This document shows, piece after piece, positions 32,049 to 39,736 of a DNA stretch of 49,854 bases. The position numbers were made by a program, and so were the translations under genes. Position 1 is the first letter of the stretch; each line of letters begins with the position of its first letter. Source of the stretch: Candidatus Gastranaerophilales bacterium (lineage in GTDB: Bacteria > Cyanobacteriota > Vampirovibrionia > Gastranaerophilales > Gastranaerophilaceae); the NCBI GenBank assembly GCA_910587375.1, contig CAJULR010000018.1, positions 1 to 49,854 of the forward strand. Direction: 5' to 3'. The notes under the pieces are model-generated. The model was not told where the DNA came from. It did not search any database and saw only the letters and a program-made list of their open reading frames with translations.

Positions 32049-32282
32049 TTACTTTTTGCTTTTATATAAATAACCATTCAACTCGGTTATTGTATTCATA
32101 AGACTTGTTACAAAAATACACACAAGATATGCTCCAATCACAGCAGGAATATATTTATATTTTGGAGCATCTAAAAATATAAGCCACATAACTCCGCCCG
32201 TTAAAACCGCAATCATATTTGACAGCACAGTTTTTTGGGCAATTAAATTTTTCATTTTATATTCAAAAATCTTTTCTTCCAT
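32049..32282 (-). CDS. 77-residue two-helix membrane protein (pair 1, first gene)
   Basis: The protein has a charged N-terminal 20 residues, two membrane helices (about 22-38 and 43-64) and a basic tail ending KSKK. It aligns along its whole length with the gene at 48006-48245: E/I near the start, a central GG before helix 1's end, FL, then a second helix with FV and a basic end. An alternative Met 13 codons upstream lies before the promoter, so ATG at 32282 is chosen. TATAAT ends six bases before that ATG and no ribosome site exists, implying a leaderless mRNA. Function unknown. Confidence 0.65.
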   Translation of the reverse strand: MEEKIFEYKMKNLIAQKTVLSNMIAVLTGGVMWLIFLDAPKYKYIPAVIGAYLVCIFVTSLMNTITELNGYLYKSKK

Positions 32283-32288
32283 AAATTC

Positions 32289-32318
32289 ATTATACAACCC
32301 CTCTTTGGGGTTGGGCAA
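32289..32318 (-). promoter_or_regulatory. Promoter with inverted repeat in its spacer (pair 1)
   Basis: Minus strand: -35 TTGCCC (32313-32318), 18-base spacer, -10 TATAAT (32289-32294). Nearly the whole spacer is an inverted repeat (CAACCCC 32295-32301, GGGGTTG 32307-32313), which could be an operator. The -10 ends six bases before the ATG. Confidence 0.55.
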
Positions 32319-32385
32319 CAAACAAATTTGTTTAAGGTATCATATAAATCATGCAGCTACTAAGACAAAAGAAGGATAAATAAAA

Positions 32386-33150
32386 TTGTACAGCTTTAAC
32401 TCAATCTTTCTTGATTTTGACGGAACAATTACAAAACAAGACACTGTGGGCACATTTTTTATGCAGTTTGCAGGGCCAAAATGGACAGAAATTGAAAAAG
32501 ATTGGGTGGATGGAAAAATAAGCTCTAAAGACTGTATGCTTTTACAACTTGAAACAATAACAAATCTCACGGAAGAAAAACTTTTTAACTATTTAAATTC
32601 AATTCAGCTTCAAGACGGTTTTATCGAATTTTGCAAAACCGCAGAAAAACATGGCAAAGAAATAATCATAATAAGCGATGGCTTTGACCTTTTTATCTCC
32701 CATATTCTTAAAAACAACAGGCTTTTAAATAAGCCGAATATCAAATTTTTTGCAAACCACCTTGAATTTTCAAAAGAATTTTTAAAAGAATTTTTAAAAG
32801 GGGACAGCTTAAAAAATTCAAATGAGCCTTTTATAAAATTTCACCTCTCCTTCCCAAATGAAAACAAACTCTGCAAAGCAAGCCTTGGAAACTGCAAATG
32901 CGCTTTGGCTAAAACCTACATCACAAAAGATGAATTTTTCATATTCGCCGGTGATGGATTATCCGACAGGTGTATTGCAAGCAAGGCTAATCTGTTGTTT
33001 GCTAAAAACAGTTTGAAAAAGCACTGTTTGAAAAACAACATTGAATTTGTTGATTTTGAAAACTTTTTTCAAATTTCAAGACACTTATTCAAGGAAGGAA
33101 CAACAGAAAATGCAAGAGTTGAAGCAAAAGGGGAGGCTTTCAGAGGGTGA
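32386..33150 (+). CDS. HAD-superfamily phosphatase (phosphoserine phosphatase / MtnX-like)
   Basis: The 254 residues carry the HAD motifs: I, LDFDGTITK (nucleophile D10, general acid D12); II, IIISDGF; and IV, FAGDGLSDRC. The cap region fits the phosphoserine phosphatase/MtnX group, which removes phosphate from small phosphorylated acids or ketoses; the substrate is unknown. Translation starts at TTG (32386) with GAAGGA nine bases upstream. Its 3' end overlaps the next gene by 41 bases, so the phosphatase and aminotransferase are made together. Confidence 0.82.
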   Translation: MYSFNSIFLDFDGTITKQDTVGTFFMQFAGPKWTEIEKDWVDGKISSKDCMLLQLETITNLTEEKLFNYLNSIQLQDGFIEFCKTAEKHGKEIIIISDGFDLFISHILKNNRLLNKPNIKFFANHLEFSKEFLKEFLKGDSLKNSNEPFIKFHLSFPNENKLCKASLGNCKCALAKTYITKDEFFIFAGDGLSDRCIASKANLLFAKNSLKKHCLKNNIEFVDFENFFQISRHLFKEGTTENARVEAKGEAFRG

Positions 33151-34498
33151 AATAAGAGAGCTTGACAAGAAATATTGCTCTTGGGGAGATACCACTCATT
33201 ACAGCAAAAACCCGAAAATCTTTTCAAGCTGTAAGGGCACATATATGTTTGATGAAAATCAAACCCCTTATTTAGATTTACAAATGTGGTATGCAAGCTG
33301 CAACCTTGGATATAAAAACAAAAAAATTGAAGACGCTGTCATAAATTGCATAAACAAAATGCCCCAAATAGCGTCGAGGTTTTTATTTGAAGATAAAGTT
33401 CTTTTGGCTTCACACATTGCAAAAGCAACAGAAAAAAGATTCAACAAAAAAGGAAGAGTTCATTTTAACGTAGGCGGCGCACAGGCGGTTGAAGACGCCT
33501 TAAAACTGGTTCGAAACTTTACAGGAAAAAACCTTATGTTTGCCTTTATGGGCGGATATCACGGAAGAACAATCGGCGCTTCAGCTGTAACATCAAGTTT
33601 TAGATACAGAGAAAATTTCGGACACTTTGGGGATAGAGCCCATTTTGTGCCATTCCCGTATTGTTACAGGTGTCATTACGGCAAAAAATGTGAAGATTGC
33701 AATTTTTATTGCGTAAAACAGTTTGAAAAAAACTTTGAAAGTGAATATAAATCCTTCTATGACCCTTCAACGGGGAAATCAGAATACGTGGCGTTCATCG
33801 CAGAGCCTCTTCAGGGAACAGGGGGCTATATTGTTCCTCCAATCGGGTATTTTAAAGAATTAAAGCGCGTTTTAGATAAATTCGGGATTTTATTTATCGC
33901 AGATGAAATCCAAATGGGTTTTTATAGAACAGGAAAACTCTGGTCTATTGAGCATTTTGGGGTGACACCCGATTGTTTAACTTTTGGAAAATCTTTAACA
34001 AACGGCCTAAACCCGCTTGCAGGGCTTTGGGCAAAAGAAGAGATGATAAACCCTGAAATTTGGCCCGCAGGGCGCACACATTCAACATATTCTTCAAACC
34101 CTATAGGCTGTGCCGCAGGGTGTGCCGTTATGGAAGCTTTTAAAGAGCACAATTTTGAAGATGAAATTAAAGAAAAAGGAAAACGTTTCCTTGAAGGACT
34201 AAAATGTCTGCAAAAAAGACACAAAACAATAGGAAATGTTGACGGTCTTGGCCTTGCGCTTAGAATTGAATGCACTAAAGAAGACCGCTTCACCCCTGAT
34301 AAAGAACTTTGCGATTCTATTATAGAGGAAGGCTTAAAGGGAAATCTTGAATATAGAGGACAAAAATGCGGAATTGTTTTAAACAATGGCGGATATTTTA
34401 AAAACGTCATAACCCTTGTGCCGCCTGTAACTATTTCAAACGAAGAAATTGATATGGCACTTGAACTTATAGACAGGCTGTTTGAAAGGCTAAGCTAA
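33110..34498 (+). CDS. Class III PLP-dependent aminotransferase
   Basis: A cytosolic omega-type aminotransferase of 462 residues. The cofactor Lys is K294 in LTFGKSLTNG, D265 in FIADEIQMGFYRTG contacts the pyridine nitrogen, and VGGAQAVEDALKL binds phosphate. A Cys-rich insert (C185, C188, C194, C197, C201; PYCYRCHYGKKCEDC) resembles that of gamma-aminobutyrate-type relatives. The start is ATG at 33110 with AAGGAAGG upstream; an earlier in-frame ATG at 33041 lies deep in the phosphatase gene. Substrate unknown; likely acts next to the phosphatase and hydrolase of the operon. Confidence 0.87.
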   Translation: MQELKQKGRLSEGEIRELDKKYCSWGDTTHYSKNPKIFSSCKGTYMFDENQTPYLDLQMWYASCNLGYKNKKIEDAVINCINKMPQIASRFLFEDKVLLASHIAKATEKRFNKKGRVHFNVGGAQAVEDALKLVRNFTGKNLMFAFMGGYHGRTIGASAVTSSFRYRENFGHFGDRAHFVPFPYCYRCHYGKKCEDCNFYCVKQFEKNFESEYKSFYDPSTGKSEYVAFIAEPLQGTGGYIVPPIGYFKELKRVLDKFGILFIADEIQMGFYRTGKLWSIEHFGVTPDCLTFGKSLTNGLNPLAGLWAKEEMINPEIWPAGRTHSTYSSNPIGCAAGCAVMEAFKEHNFEDEIKEKGKRFLEGLKCLQKRHKTIGNVDGLGLALRIECTKEDRFTPDKELCDSIIEEGLKGNLEYRGQKCGIVLNNGGYFKNVITLVPPVTISNEEIDMALELIDRLFERLS

Positions 34499-34501
34499 AA
34501 T

Positions 34502-35404
34502 ATGACAACAAACGCGATTGCAAAAATCGGGGAATCAAATATAAAAGCCCAAAAAACAGATATGGACTATATTCTAATCCACAGAGAAACCGTGCGGCCA
34601 AACGGCGCTGTTATGTTGTTCCATGGGCTTACAGGAAGCCCGTATGAACTTAAAAAATATGCGAAGTTTCTTTTTAACAAAGGTTTTGACGTTTATTGCT
34701 ACTGCCTTCCGGGGCATGGAAGCCATATAATAGATATTAATAACGTTAAAGAGAAAGACTGGCGCGAATTTGCAACAAATATCTATAAAGAACTTCGAAG
34801 CCACTATGCGGATTTTTTTGTGGGCGGGCTTTGCCTTGGGGCAATTCTTGCCTTGAATCTTGCAGAGGAAAACAAGGATATTACAGGCCTTATCTGCCTT
34901 TCAACCACTTTGTTTTTGGATGGTTGGACAATTCCCTGGTATAATTTCTTAATGCCCATAGGGCTAAACACAATTTTAAGATATTACTACACATTTCCTG
35001 AAAGAGAACCCTACGGCATAAAAAATGAAAAAGTCAGGGGTACAATTTCAAAACTTATGCAGAAAAACACGGTTGCAATGGATAATTACCCTCTAAGTTC
35101 AATTTATGAACTTTTGGCACTTTCAAAAAGGGTGAGGCAAAACATTAAAAAGGTTTTTGCGCCGGTTCTTATAATTCATTCGCTTGAAGATGATCTTACA
35201 AGCACAAAAAGCGCAAAATTCACCTATAAAAACGTTTCATCTTTTTATAAAGAATATATGGAGCTAACAAACAGCTACCATCTTATTCTTTACGACAACG
35301 AAAGAGAAAAGGTTTATAACAAAACGATGGAATTTATAAACGCGCTTTCGTACAAAAGAAATATAACACTTAAAGAATTACAAAATAAAAAAGATAAAAA
35401 ATAA
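34502..35404 (+). CDS. Alpha/beta hydrolase with Cys in the nucleophile position
   Basis: The 300 residues have the alpha/beta-hydrolase fold of the Est30/monoglyceride-lipase kind: oxyanion motif LFHGLTGSPYELKKYA (39-54), LPGHGSH (69-75), nucleophile elbow VGGLCLGAI and an Asp-His pair D230/D231 and H260 (NSYHLILY). The elbow is normally GxSxG; here it is GLCLG with C111. Cys nucleophiles occur in dienelactone hydrolase and, as GxCxG, in PHA synthase. Whether this enzyme hydrolyses or transfers acyl groups is open. It starts three bases after the aminotransferase stop. Confidence 0.8.
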   Translation: MTTNAIAKIGESNIKAQKTDMDYILIHRETVRPNGAVMLFHGLTGSPYELKKYAKFLFNKGFDVYCYCLPGHGSHIIDINNVKEKDWREFATNIYKELRSHYADFFVGGLCLGAILALNLAEENKDITGLICLSTTLFLDGWTIPWYNFLMPIGLNTILRYYYTFPEREPYGIKNEKVRGTISKLMQKNTVAMDNYPLSSIYELLALSKRVRQNIKKVFAPVLIIHSLEDDLTSTKSAKFTYKNVSSFYKEYMELTNSYHLILYDNEREKVYNKTMEFINALSYKRNITLKELQNKKDKK

Positions 35405-35433
35405 AAAGGCAGGAGAGAAACAGGAGAGACAAG

Positions 35434-35796
35434 GTGCAAAATTTGCTCATATTTTTAATCATAATAAACATTCTTTTGATAATTTCCTTGTTTTTAGGAG
35501 TTCAAAAGGTTTTCAAGGAAGAAACAAGCCCGAAAACAAGAGCTTATTATTCAATATATCTTTCTGTGCTCCTGTTTTTATACCTTGCAATGATTATAGT
35601 TGTGGCGCTGCATTATTTTATCCTTGCACACTATGCGGCAAGCCCCGCTTTATTTATGTTTTTCATTTTCCCCTTTGCAATAGGAAATTTTGCTTCATAT
35701 AAAACCTTGAGGCTTTTTACCTTTTTGCAGATTGGCGTTTTTATTTTAAGCCTTATCTATATTCTTTATTTGTATGCAAATTTTAAGTATATTTAA
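35434..35796 (+). CDS. Small membrane protein, four helices
   Basis: The 120 residues are almost entirely hydrophobic, with four predicted membrane helices (about 2-22, 40-66, 68-86, 93-117) and a short charged loop at 26-38 (VFKEETSPKTR). I do not recognise the family. Start is GTG at 35434 with AGGAGA six to seven bases upstream. It is 29 bases after the hydrolase and is probably the last gene of the phosphatase-aminotransferase-hydrolase operon. Confidence 0.7.
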   Translation: MQNLLIFLIIINILLIISLFLGVQKVFKEETSPKTRAYYSIYLSVLLFLYLAMIIVVALHYFILAHYAASPALFMFFIFPFAIGNFASYKTLRLFTFLQIGVFILSLIYILYLYANFKYI

Positions 35797-35882
35797 GCAA
35801 ACGCACATTAAACACTATTTATTATTTCAAATTTATGTTAATTTATTAAACAGGAACAAAGAGAAATTGAGAAAATAAATAT

Positions 35883-36500
35883 ATGCAGTGTAAATTTTGT
35901 GGTCAAACCCTGCCCGATAATGCAATTTGTTGCAACAGGTGTGGCGGAAGCACAACTTCAACAAAAAGAATATCCCGCCCAAAACCAAGAGAAGAAGAGA
36001 TGGTTTTTAATATAAAACCTGCTTTTGATATGTCCATAATTTGCGTCAGGGCGTTTTTTATGGCAGTTTTCATTGGCGTTGTTGCAAGCGTTACAATTGG
36101 AACCCTTGCAACCGTTGCCCTTAGTGTGCTTGGGTTTTCAAACTGTACAATGGCCTTTTGGGTTGTCGGTTCAATATTTTTCTTTATAACATTCCTGCTT
36201 TTTATCTATACAGCAAAGAAAAATACAACCGCAAGAAAATTCACCTTTTATCAAACAAGGATGGAATACACATATAACGCGTTTGATGGAAAATTCAGAT
36301 ACCTTGAATATACATCAATCCTGGATTCAAGCGTAACCAAAGGCCCCTTGCAGAGAATGTCCAACCTTGGAAATATTACATTCAACTGTGTCGGAAGTTT
36401 CCATGATTACATTGTTGCAATCGGCGACGTTCGGGACCCTGATTATGTCTATAAAAAGGTTATGGATTTAATTGAAGTTAACAAAAACCTTAACACCTAA
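35883..36500 (+). CDS. Zinc-ribbon membrane protein with PH-like (YdbS/bPH2) domain
   Basis: The 205 residues start with a zinc ribbon (C3, C6 and C17, C20; QCKFCG...CNRCGG), then a basic linker, two membrane helices (about 50-80 and 90-110), and a C-terminal domain (about 115-195) with KFTFYQTRMEYTYNAF and YLEYTSI, the pattern of bacterial PH-like domains (DUF304). These are often membrane-associated scaffolds of unknown role. Its stop overlaps the stop of the convergent gene by four bases. Confidence 0.75.
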   Translation: MQCKFCGQTLPDNAICCNRCGGSTTSTKRISRPKPREEEMVFNIKPAFDMSIICVRAFFMAVFIGVVASVTIGTLATVALSVLGFSNCTMAFWVVGSIFFFITFLLFIYTAKKNTTARKFTFYQTRMEYTYNAFDGKFRYLEYTSILDSSVTKGPLQRMSNLGNITFNCVGSFHDYIVAIGDVRDPDYVYKKVMDLIEVNKNLNT

Positions 36501-36901
36501 AACCAAATCGGAATTGGTATAGGAATAATTTTACTTTGTTTTCTGATATCATACCTCAGGGTCATCGTTTTTGCACTTGTGCAGTTTGGCATAGCCCCAA
36601 ATTCCACCTTTTGAACGGCAGATAACACCTTCTCATCATACTTTTTAGAGCCTGAACTTTTTAAAATCCAAGCTTTCTGCGCGTTTCCCGCTTTATCTAT
36701 TTGAATTGCAAACTGCACTTCTCTGTCTTTATATGCAAAAGACCTTGGAAAAGCCTTATAAACCTTTTCATCCGCAAGTTTAATATAATCCTTACATGAA
36801 ACGTTTGCCGTATTATATGTATAATTTGCAGCCAACACAGATTTTGTGCCAAAAATCAGACACAAAAGAACGGCAGCAAAAAACAATATTTTCTTATCCA
36901 T
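36497..36901 (-). CDS. Secreted protein with TonB C-terminal-like domain
   Basis: The 134 residues begin with a signal peptide (about 1-24, ending LAA). Residues about 55-120 match the TonB C-terminal fold: VQFAIQIDKAGNAQKAWILK, SSGSKKYDEKVLSAVQKVEF, TLRYDI. True TonB has an N-terminal anchor and a Pro-rich spanner; both are absent, so this is a stand-alone periplasmic domain, not a standard energy transducer. The tail is repetitive (PIPIPIWF). C36 and C106 could form a disulphide. Confidence 0.75.
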   Translation of the reverse strand: MDKKILFFAAVLLCLIFGTKSVLAANYTYNTANVSCKDYIKLADEKVYKAFPRSFAYKDREVQFAIQIDKAGNAQKAWILKSSGSKKYDEKVLSAVQKVEFGAMPNCTSAKTMTLRYDIRKQSKIIPIPIPIWF

Positions 36902-36932
36902 AAAAATCTCCCAACAAAACCTGAAAAAACGT

Positions 36933-36974
36933 TTTTAAAAGCGGCCCAAAGAATAAAATTCAAAAGACCGCTTT
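36933..36974 (-). terminator. Terminator of leuB
   Basis: AAAGCGG (36938-36944) pairs with CCGCTTT (36968-36974), with a long loop; the minus strand continues TTTAAAAAC. It is 17 bases after the leuB stop. Confidence 0.5.
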
Positions 36975-36990
36975 AAATTTAAATATTAAC

Positions 36991-38094
36991 TTATTTTGCC
37001 TTTAGAACTTTTTCTTTGATTAAATCGCCCATGCGTTTTGTTCCGATAAGTTCTTTGCCTTCACTCATAATGTCAGCCGTTCTAAAGCCATCCCTTAAAA
37101 CTTCTTTAATTGATTTTTCAATTAAATCATATGCGCCGTCCATTTTGAATGAATATTTTAACATCATGCCGGCAGAAAGTATTGTTGCAATCGGGTTTAC
37201 AACATCTTTTCCTCTTAAATCCGGTGCAGAACCATGGATAGGTTCATATAACGCAGTTTTGGCGTCTTCCCCAAGGCTTGCAGAAGGCAAAAGCCCTAAA
37301 GAGCCTGAAAGCATTGAAGCTTCATCAGATAAAATGTCGCCAAAAATGTTTCCCGTTACAATTGTATCAAACTGTTTTGGCGCACGAATTAATTGCATTG
37401 CAGCATTATCTACATACATATGTGAAAGTTCAACTTCAGGATAATCTTTTGCAACCTCCAAAACAACTTCGCGCCACAATCTTGAAACATCTAAAACATT
37501 TGCCTTGTCAACAGAACAAAGTTTTTTATTTCTTACCATTGCAGTTTCAAAAGCAACTTTAGCAATGCGGCGAACTTCATCTTCAGAATAAATCATATTG
37601 TTAAAGCCGTATCTTGTTCCGTTTCCATCCTTATCAAGACGCACTTCAACCCCTTTGGGTTCGCCAAAATAAACATCCCCGGTTAATTCTCTTATAATCA
37701 TAATGTCAACGCCTGCAACGTTTTCGGGCCTTAGGGGGCTTGAAGTCACAAGTTCATCCCAAACAATTGCAGGGCGAAGGTTTGCAAACAGACCTAAGGC
37801 TTTTCTTATTCCAAGAAGCGCTCTTTCGGGGCGAACTTCGGGAGGAAGTGTGTCATATTTCCAATCCCCGACCGCACCAAGCATAACAGCGTCCGCTTCT
37901 TTTGCCGTTTGAACGGTTTTATCCGGCAAAGGTGTACCTGTGTTGTCATATGCAATGCCGCCTATAAGTTCATCCTGGTATTCAATTTTGAAATCAAAAA
38001 CTTCTCCTGCAGCATTTAAAACCTTTTTGGCTTCATCCATAATTTCAGGACCGATACCGTCCCCTGCAACAACTGCAACTTTATAATCTTTCAA
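36991..38094 (-). CDS. leuB: LeuB: 3-isopropylmalate dehydrogenase
   Basis: LeuB oxidises and decarboxylates 3-isopropylmalate with NAD+ in leucine synthesis. The 367 residues show VVAGDGIGPEIMDEA, the substrate-binding ALLGIRKALGLFANLRPA, REL TGDVYFGEPKG-like stretch, the metal-binding SHMYVDNAAMQL, GDILSDEASM and the NAD-binding YEPIHGSAPDLRGK. AAGGAGAG precedes the start. It is 98 bases downstream of leuD on the same strand. Confidence 0.96.
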   Translation of the reverse strand: MKDYKVAVVAGDGIGPEIMDEAKKVLNAAGEVFDFKIEYQDELIGGIAYDNTGTPLPDKTVQTAKEADAVMLGAVGDWKYDTLPPEVRPERALLGIRKALGLFANLRPAIVWDELVTSSPLRPENVAGVDIMIIRELTGDVYFGEPKGVEVRLDKDGNGTRYGFNNMIYSEDEVRRIAKVAFETAMVRNKKLCSVDKANVLDVSRLWREVVLEVAKDYPEVELSHMYVDNAAMQLIRAPKQFDTIVTGNIFGDILSDEASMLSGSLGLLPSASLGEDAKTALYEPIHGSAPDLRGKDVVNPIATILSAGMMLKYSFKMDGAYDLIEKSIKEVLRDGFRTADIMSEGKELIGTKRMGDLIKEKVLKAK

Positions 38095-38192
38095 TTTTTC
38101 TCTCCTTTTTTTAAATGCTTTTTTAAGCGCCTTTTTGTGCGCTTTTTATATGCACCTTTTGCGTGTTATTTTTGCTTCTTTTAGTGCCAATT

Positions 38193-38684
38193 TTAAACAC
38201 CGAGCTTTTTCTTTGTATAGTTTACAAGCCCGCCAACATCGATTAATTCCTGAATTTCTTTAGGATAAACGGCAACTTTGTATTCTTTTCCTGTTGTTAA
38301 ATTCTTTACAACGCCTTGGTCTAAATCCATACAAATTTCATCCCCGTTTTTGGTTTCATCAGGAAGTTTGTCATTTTCAATGATAACCAAACCAATATTA
38401 ATTGCATTTCTATAAAAAATTCTTGCAAAACTTTTTGCAATAACAGCGCTCACGCCTGAGGCCTTAATTGCAATCGGGGCGTGCTCTCTTGAAGAGCCGC
38501 AGCCAAAATTATCTTTTGCAATAATAAAATCATCCTTTTGTACGTTTTTATGAAAGTCTTTGTCAATATCTTCCATGCAATGTTCCGCTAATTCCTTAGG
38601 GTCACTGGTGTTTAGGTACCTTGCAGGGATGATTACATCCGTATCAACATCATCCCCGTAAACAAAACTTTTACCTTTTTTCAA
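38193..38684 (-). CDS. leuD: LeuD: 3-isopropylmalate dehydratase small subunit
   Basis: The small subunit of isopropylmalate isomerase, a swivelling aconitase-like domain. Motifs: GDDVDTDVIIPARYLNT, DNFGCGSSREHAP and FYRNAINIGL. The start is set by the ribosome site GGAGG, eight bases before an in-frame TTG at 38682-38684, giving 163 residues beginning KKGKSFVYGDDVDTD, the usual length. In-frame ATGs at 38708 and 38696 are possible but lack a good ribosome site. The large subunit gene leuC is not nearby. Confidence 0.92.
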   Translation of the reverse strand: MKKGKSFVYGDDVDTDVIIPARYLNTSDPKELAEHCMEDIDKDFHKNVQKDDFIIAKDNFGCGSSREHAPIAIKASGVSAVIAKSFARIFYRNAINIGLVIIENDKLPDETKNGDEICMDLDQGVVKNLTTGKEYKVAVYPKEIQELIDVGGLVNYTKKKLGV

Positions 38685-38895
38685 AATTATATCCTCCATT
38701 TGTTCCATTTACTTTTTAAAATCTATTTCATATTATAAACATAAAGAAGAGCTAATACAAATTATATAAAGCTTCCTTCTTAAAAATTGTTTATCTTTGT
38801 CAAGCAAAATAAACATTAGCATTAATAAATGTAGACTTTTGTAAAACAAATATAAATCAATATATACGTCATCACATAGTTTAAAGGAGAAAAAG

Positions 38896-39099
38896 ATGAG
38901 ATTACAAGAAAGCATTATTGAAGCAGTAGGACAAGTTTACAACTACTTAGCAGAAAACGGCGAAGTTACTACTAAAAAAATGCAAAAAGACCTTGACCTC
39001 GATGATAACTTCACAAGCTTAAGCCTTGGCTGGTTAGCAAGAGAAGACAAAGTTGCTATCGAAAAAAGAGGCGCTTACACAAAAGTTAGCCTTATCTAA
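38896..39099 (+). CDS. Winged-helix protein (DUF2582-like)
   Basis: The 67 residues fit one winged-helix domain: VGQVYNYLAENGEV (helix 1), TTKKMQKDLDLDDNF (helix 2), TSLSLGWLAREDKVAIEKRG (recognition helix and wing). This matches the DUF2582 family of small winged-helix proteins, thought to bind DNA. AAAGGAGAAA precedes the ATG. It is a single gene with a strong terminator at 39153-39204, divergent from leuD, so it might regulate leuD-leuB or act elsewhere. Confidence 0.82.
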   Translation: MRLQESIIEAVGQVYNYLAENGEVTTKKMQKDLDLDDNFTSLSLGWLAREDKVAIEKRGAYTKVSLI

Positions 39100-39152
39100 G
39101 CTTCGCTTAGCGCTGTTTCAAGCGGCGAAATAATAAAAATATACCTTACGTA

Positions 39153-39204
39153 AAAGTTGTCCTTGTTAATATTAATCTAAATATTGACAAGGGCGACTTT
39201 TTTT
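39153..39204 (+). terminator. Rho-independent terminator of the winged-helix gene
   Basis: A 14-bp stem with two G-T pairs (39153-39166 with 39187-39200) and an AT-rich loop runs into seven T. Confidence 0.8.
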
Positions 39205-39276
39205 ATGACAATATTATTTATGTTTATGTTAAAATCATCATAACAATTGACTATTTAATAAAAAGGAATATGAAAA

Positions 39277-39651
39277 ATGGCAGTACCAAAGAAAAGAACA
39301 GGCAAATCAGCTCAGGCCAAAAGAAGAGCTAACTGGAAAGGAACAGTGCCCGCTACAACTACTTGTAAAAATTGCGGAAGCGTTGTTTTAACTCACACAG
39401 TTTGCCCTGAATGCGGAACATATAAAGGTAAAGTTGTAAGCATTAAAGGACAATCTGCTCCGGTTGAAGAAAAAGCCGAAAAGGTTGAAGCTAAAAAAGA
39501 AAGCAAAAAGGCAGCTAAAAAAGCGGAATCTGAAGTTATTGAAGTAAAAGCAGAAGACGTTAAAGAAGAAGCTGCTGAAGAAAAACCAAAAAGAACCAGA
39601 AAGAAAAAGGCTGAAACCGCTGAAACCGAAGCCAAAGAAGAAGACAAATAA
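39277..39651 (+). CDS. rpmF: 50S ribosomal protein L32 with long charged C-terminal tail
   Basis: Residues 1-57 are ordinary L32: AVPKKRTGKSAQAKRRANWK and a zinc ribbon with C30, C33, C43 and C46 (CKNCG, CPECG). Residues about 58-124 are an extension of almost only Lys, Glu and Ala, with a basic patch KPKRTRKKK. L32 is usually 55-60 residues, so this copy is doubled in length. The frame continues without a break into the tail, and there is no second start. AAAAGGA precedes the ATG. It heads the rpmF-plsX-fabH-fabD-fabG cluster, as in many bacteria. Confidence 0.93.
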   Translation: MAVPKKRTGKSAQAKRRANWKGTVPATTTCKNCGSVVLTHTVCPECGTYKGKVVSIKGQSAPVEEKAEKVEAKKESKKAAKKAESEVIEVKAEDVKEEAAEEKPKRTRKKKAETAETEAKEEDK

Positions 39652-39660
39652 AAGCTTTAT

Positions 39661-39693
39661 TTAAAGGCAGGTAAATTTCTTGCCTGCCTTTAA
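39661..39693 (+). terminator. Hairpin between rpmF and plsX (partial terminator or processing site)
   Basis: A perfect 11-bp stem (39661-39671 with 39683-39693) lies nine bases after the rpmF stop. The downstream T-tract is weak, so it may let part of transcription through to plsX and set the ratio of L32 to lipid enzymes. Confidence 0.55.
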
Positions 39694-39736
39694 AATTAAA
39701 TAAACGAATAGACTTGTTTTTGAGGAAGTTAGTATT

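Noticed and set aside
33041..33109. Longer N-terminus for the aminotransferase
   Set aside because: It would lie deeper in the phosphatase gene and lacks a ribosome site; AAGGAAGG precedes 33110.
33660..33715. Cys-rich insert in the aminotransferase as a novel metal domain
   Set aside because: Similar Cys-containing inserts (YRCP...C...C) are known in class III aminotransferases, so it is probably ordinary for the family.
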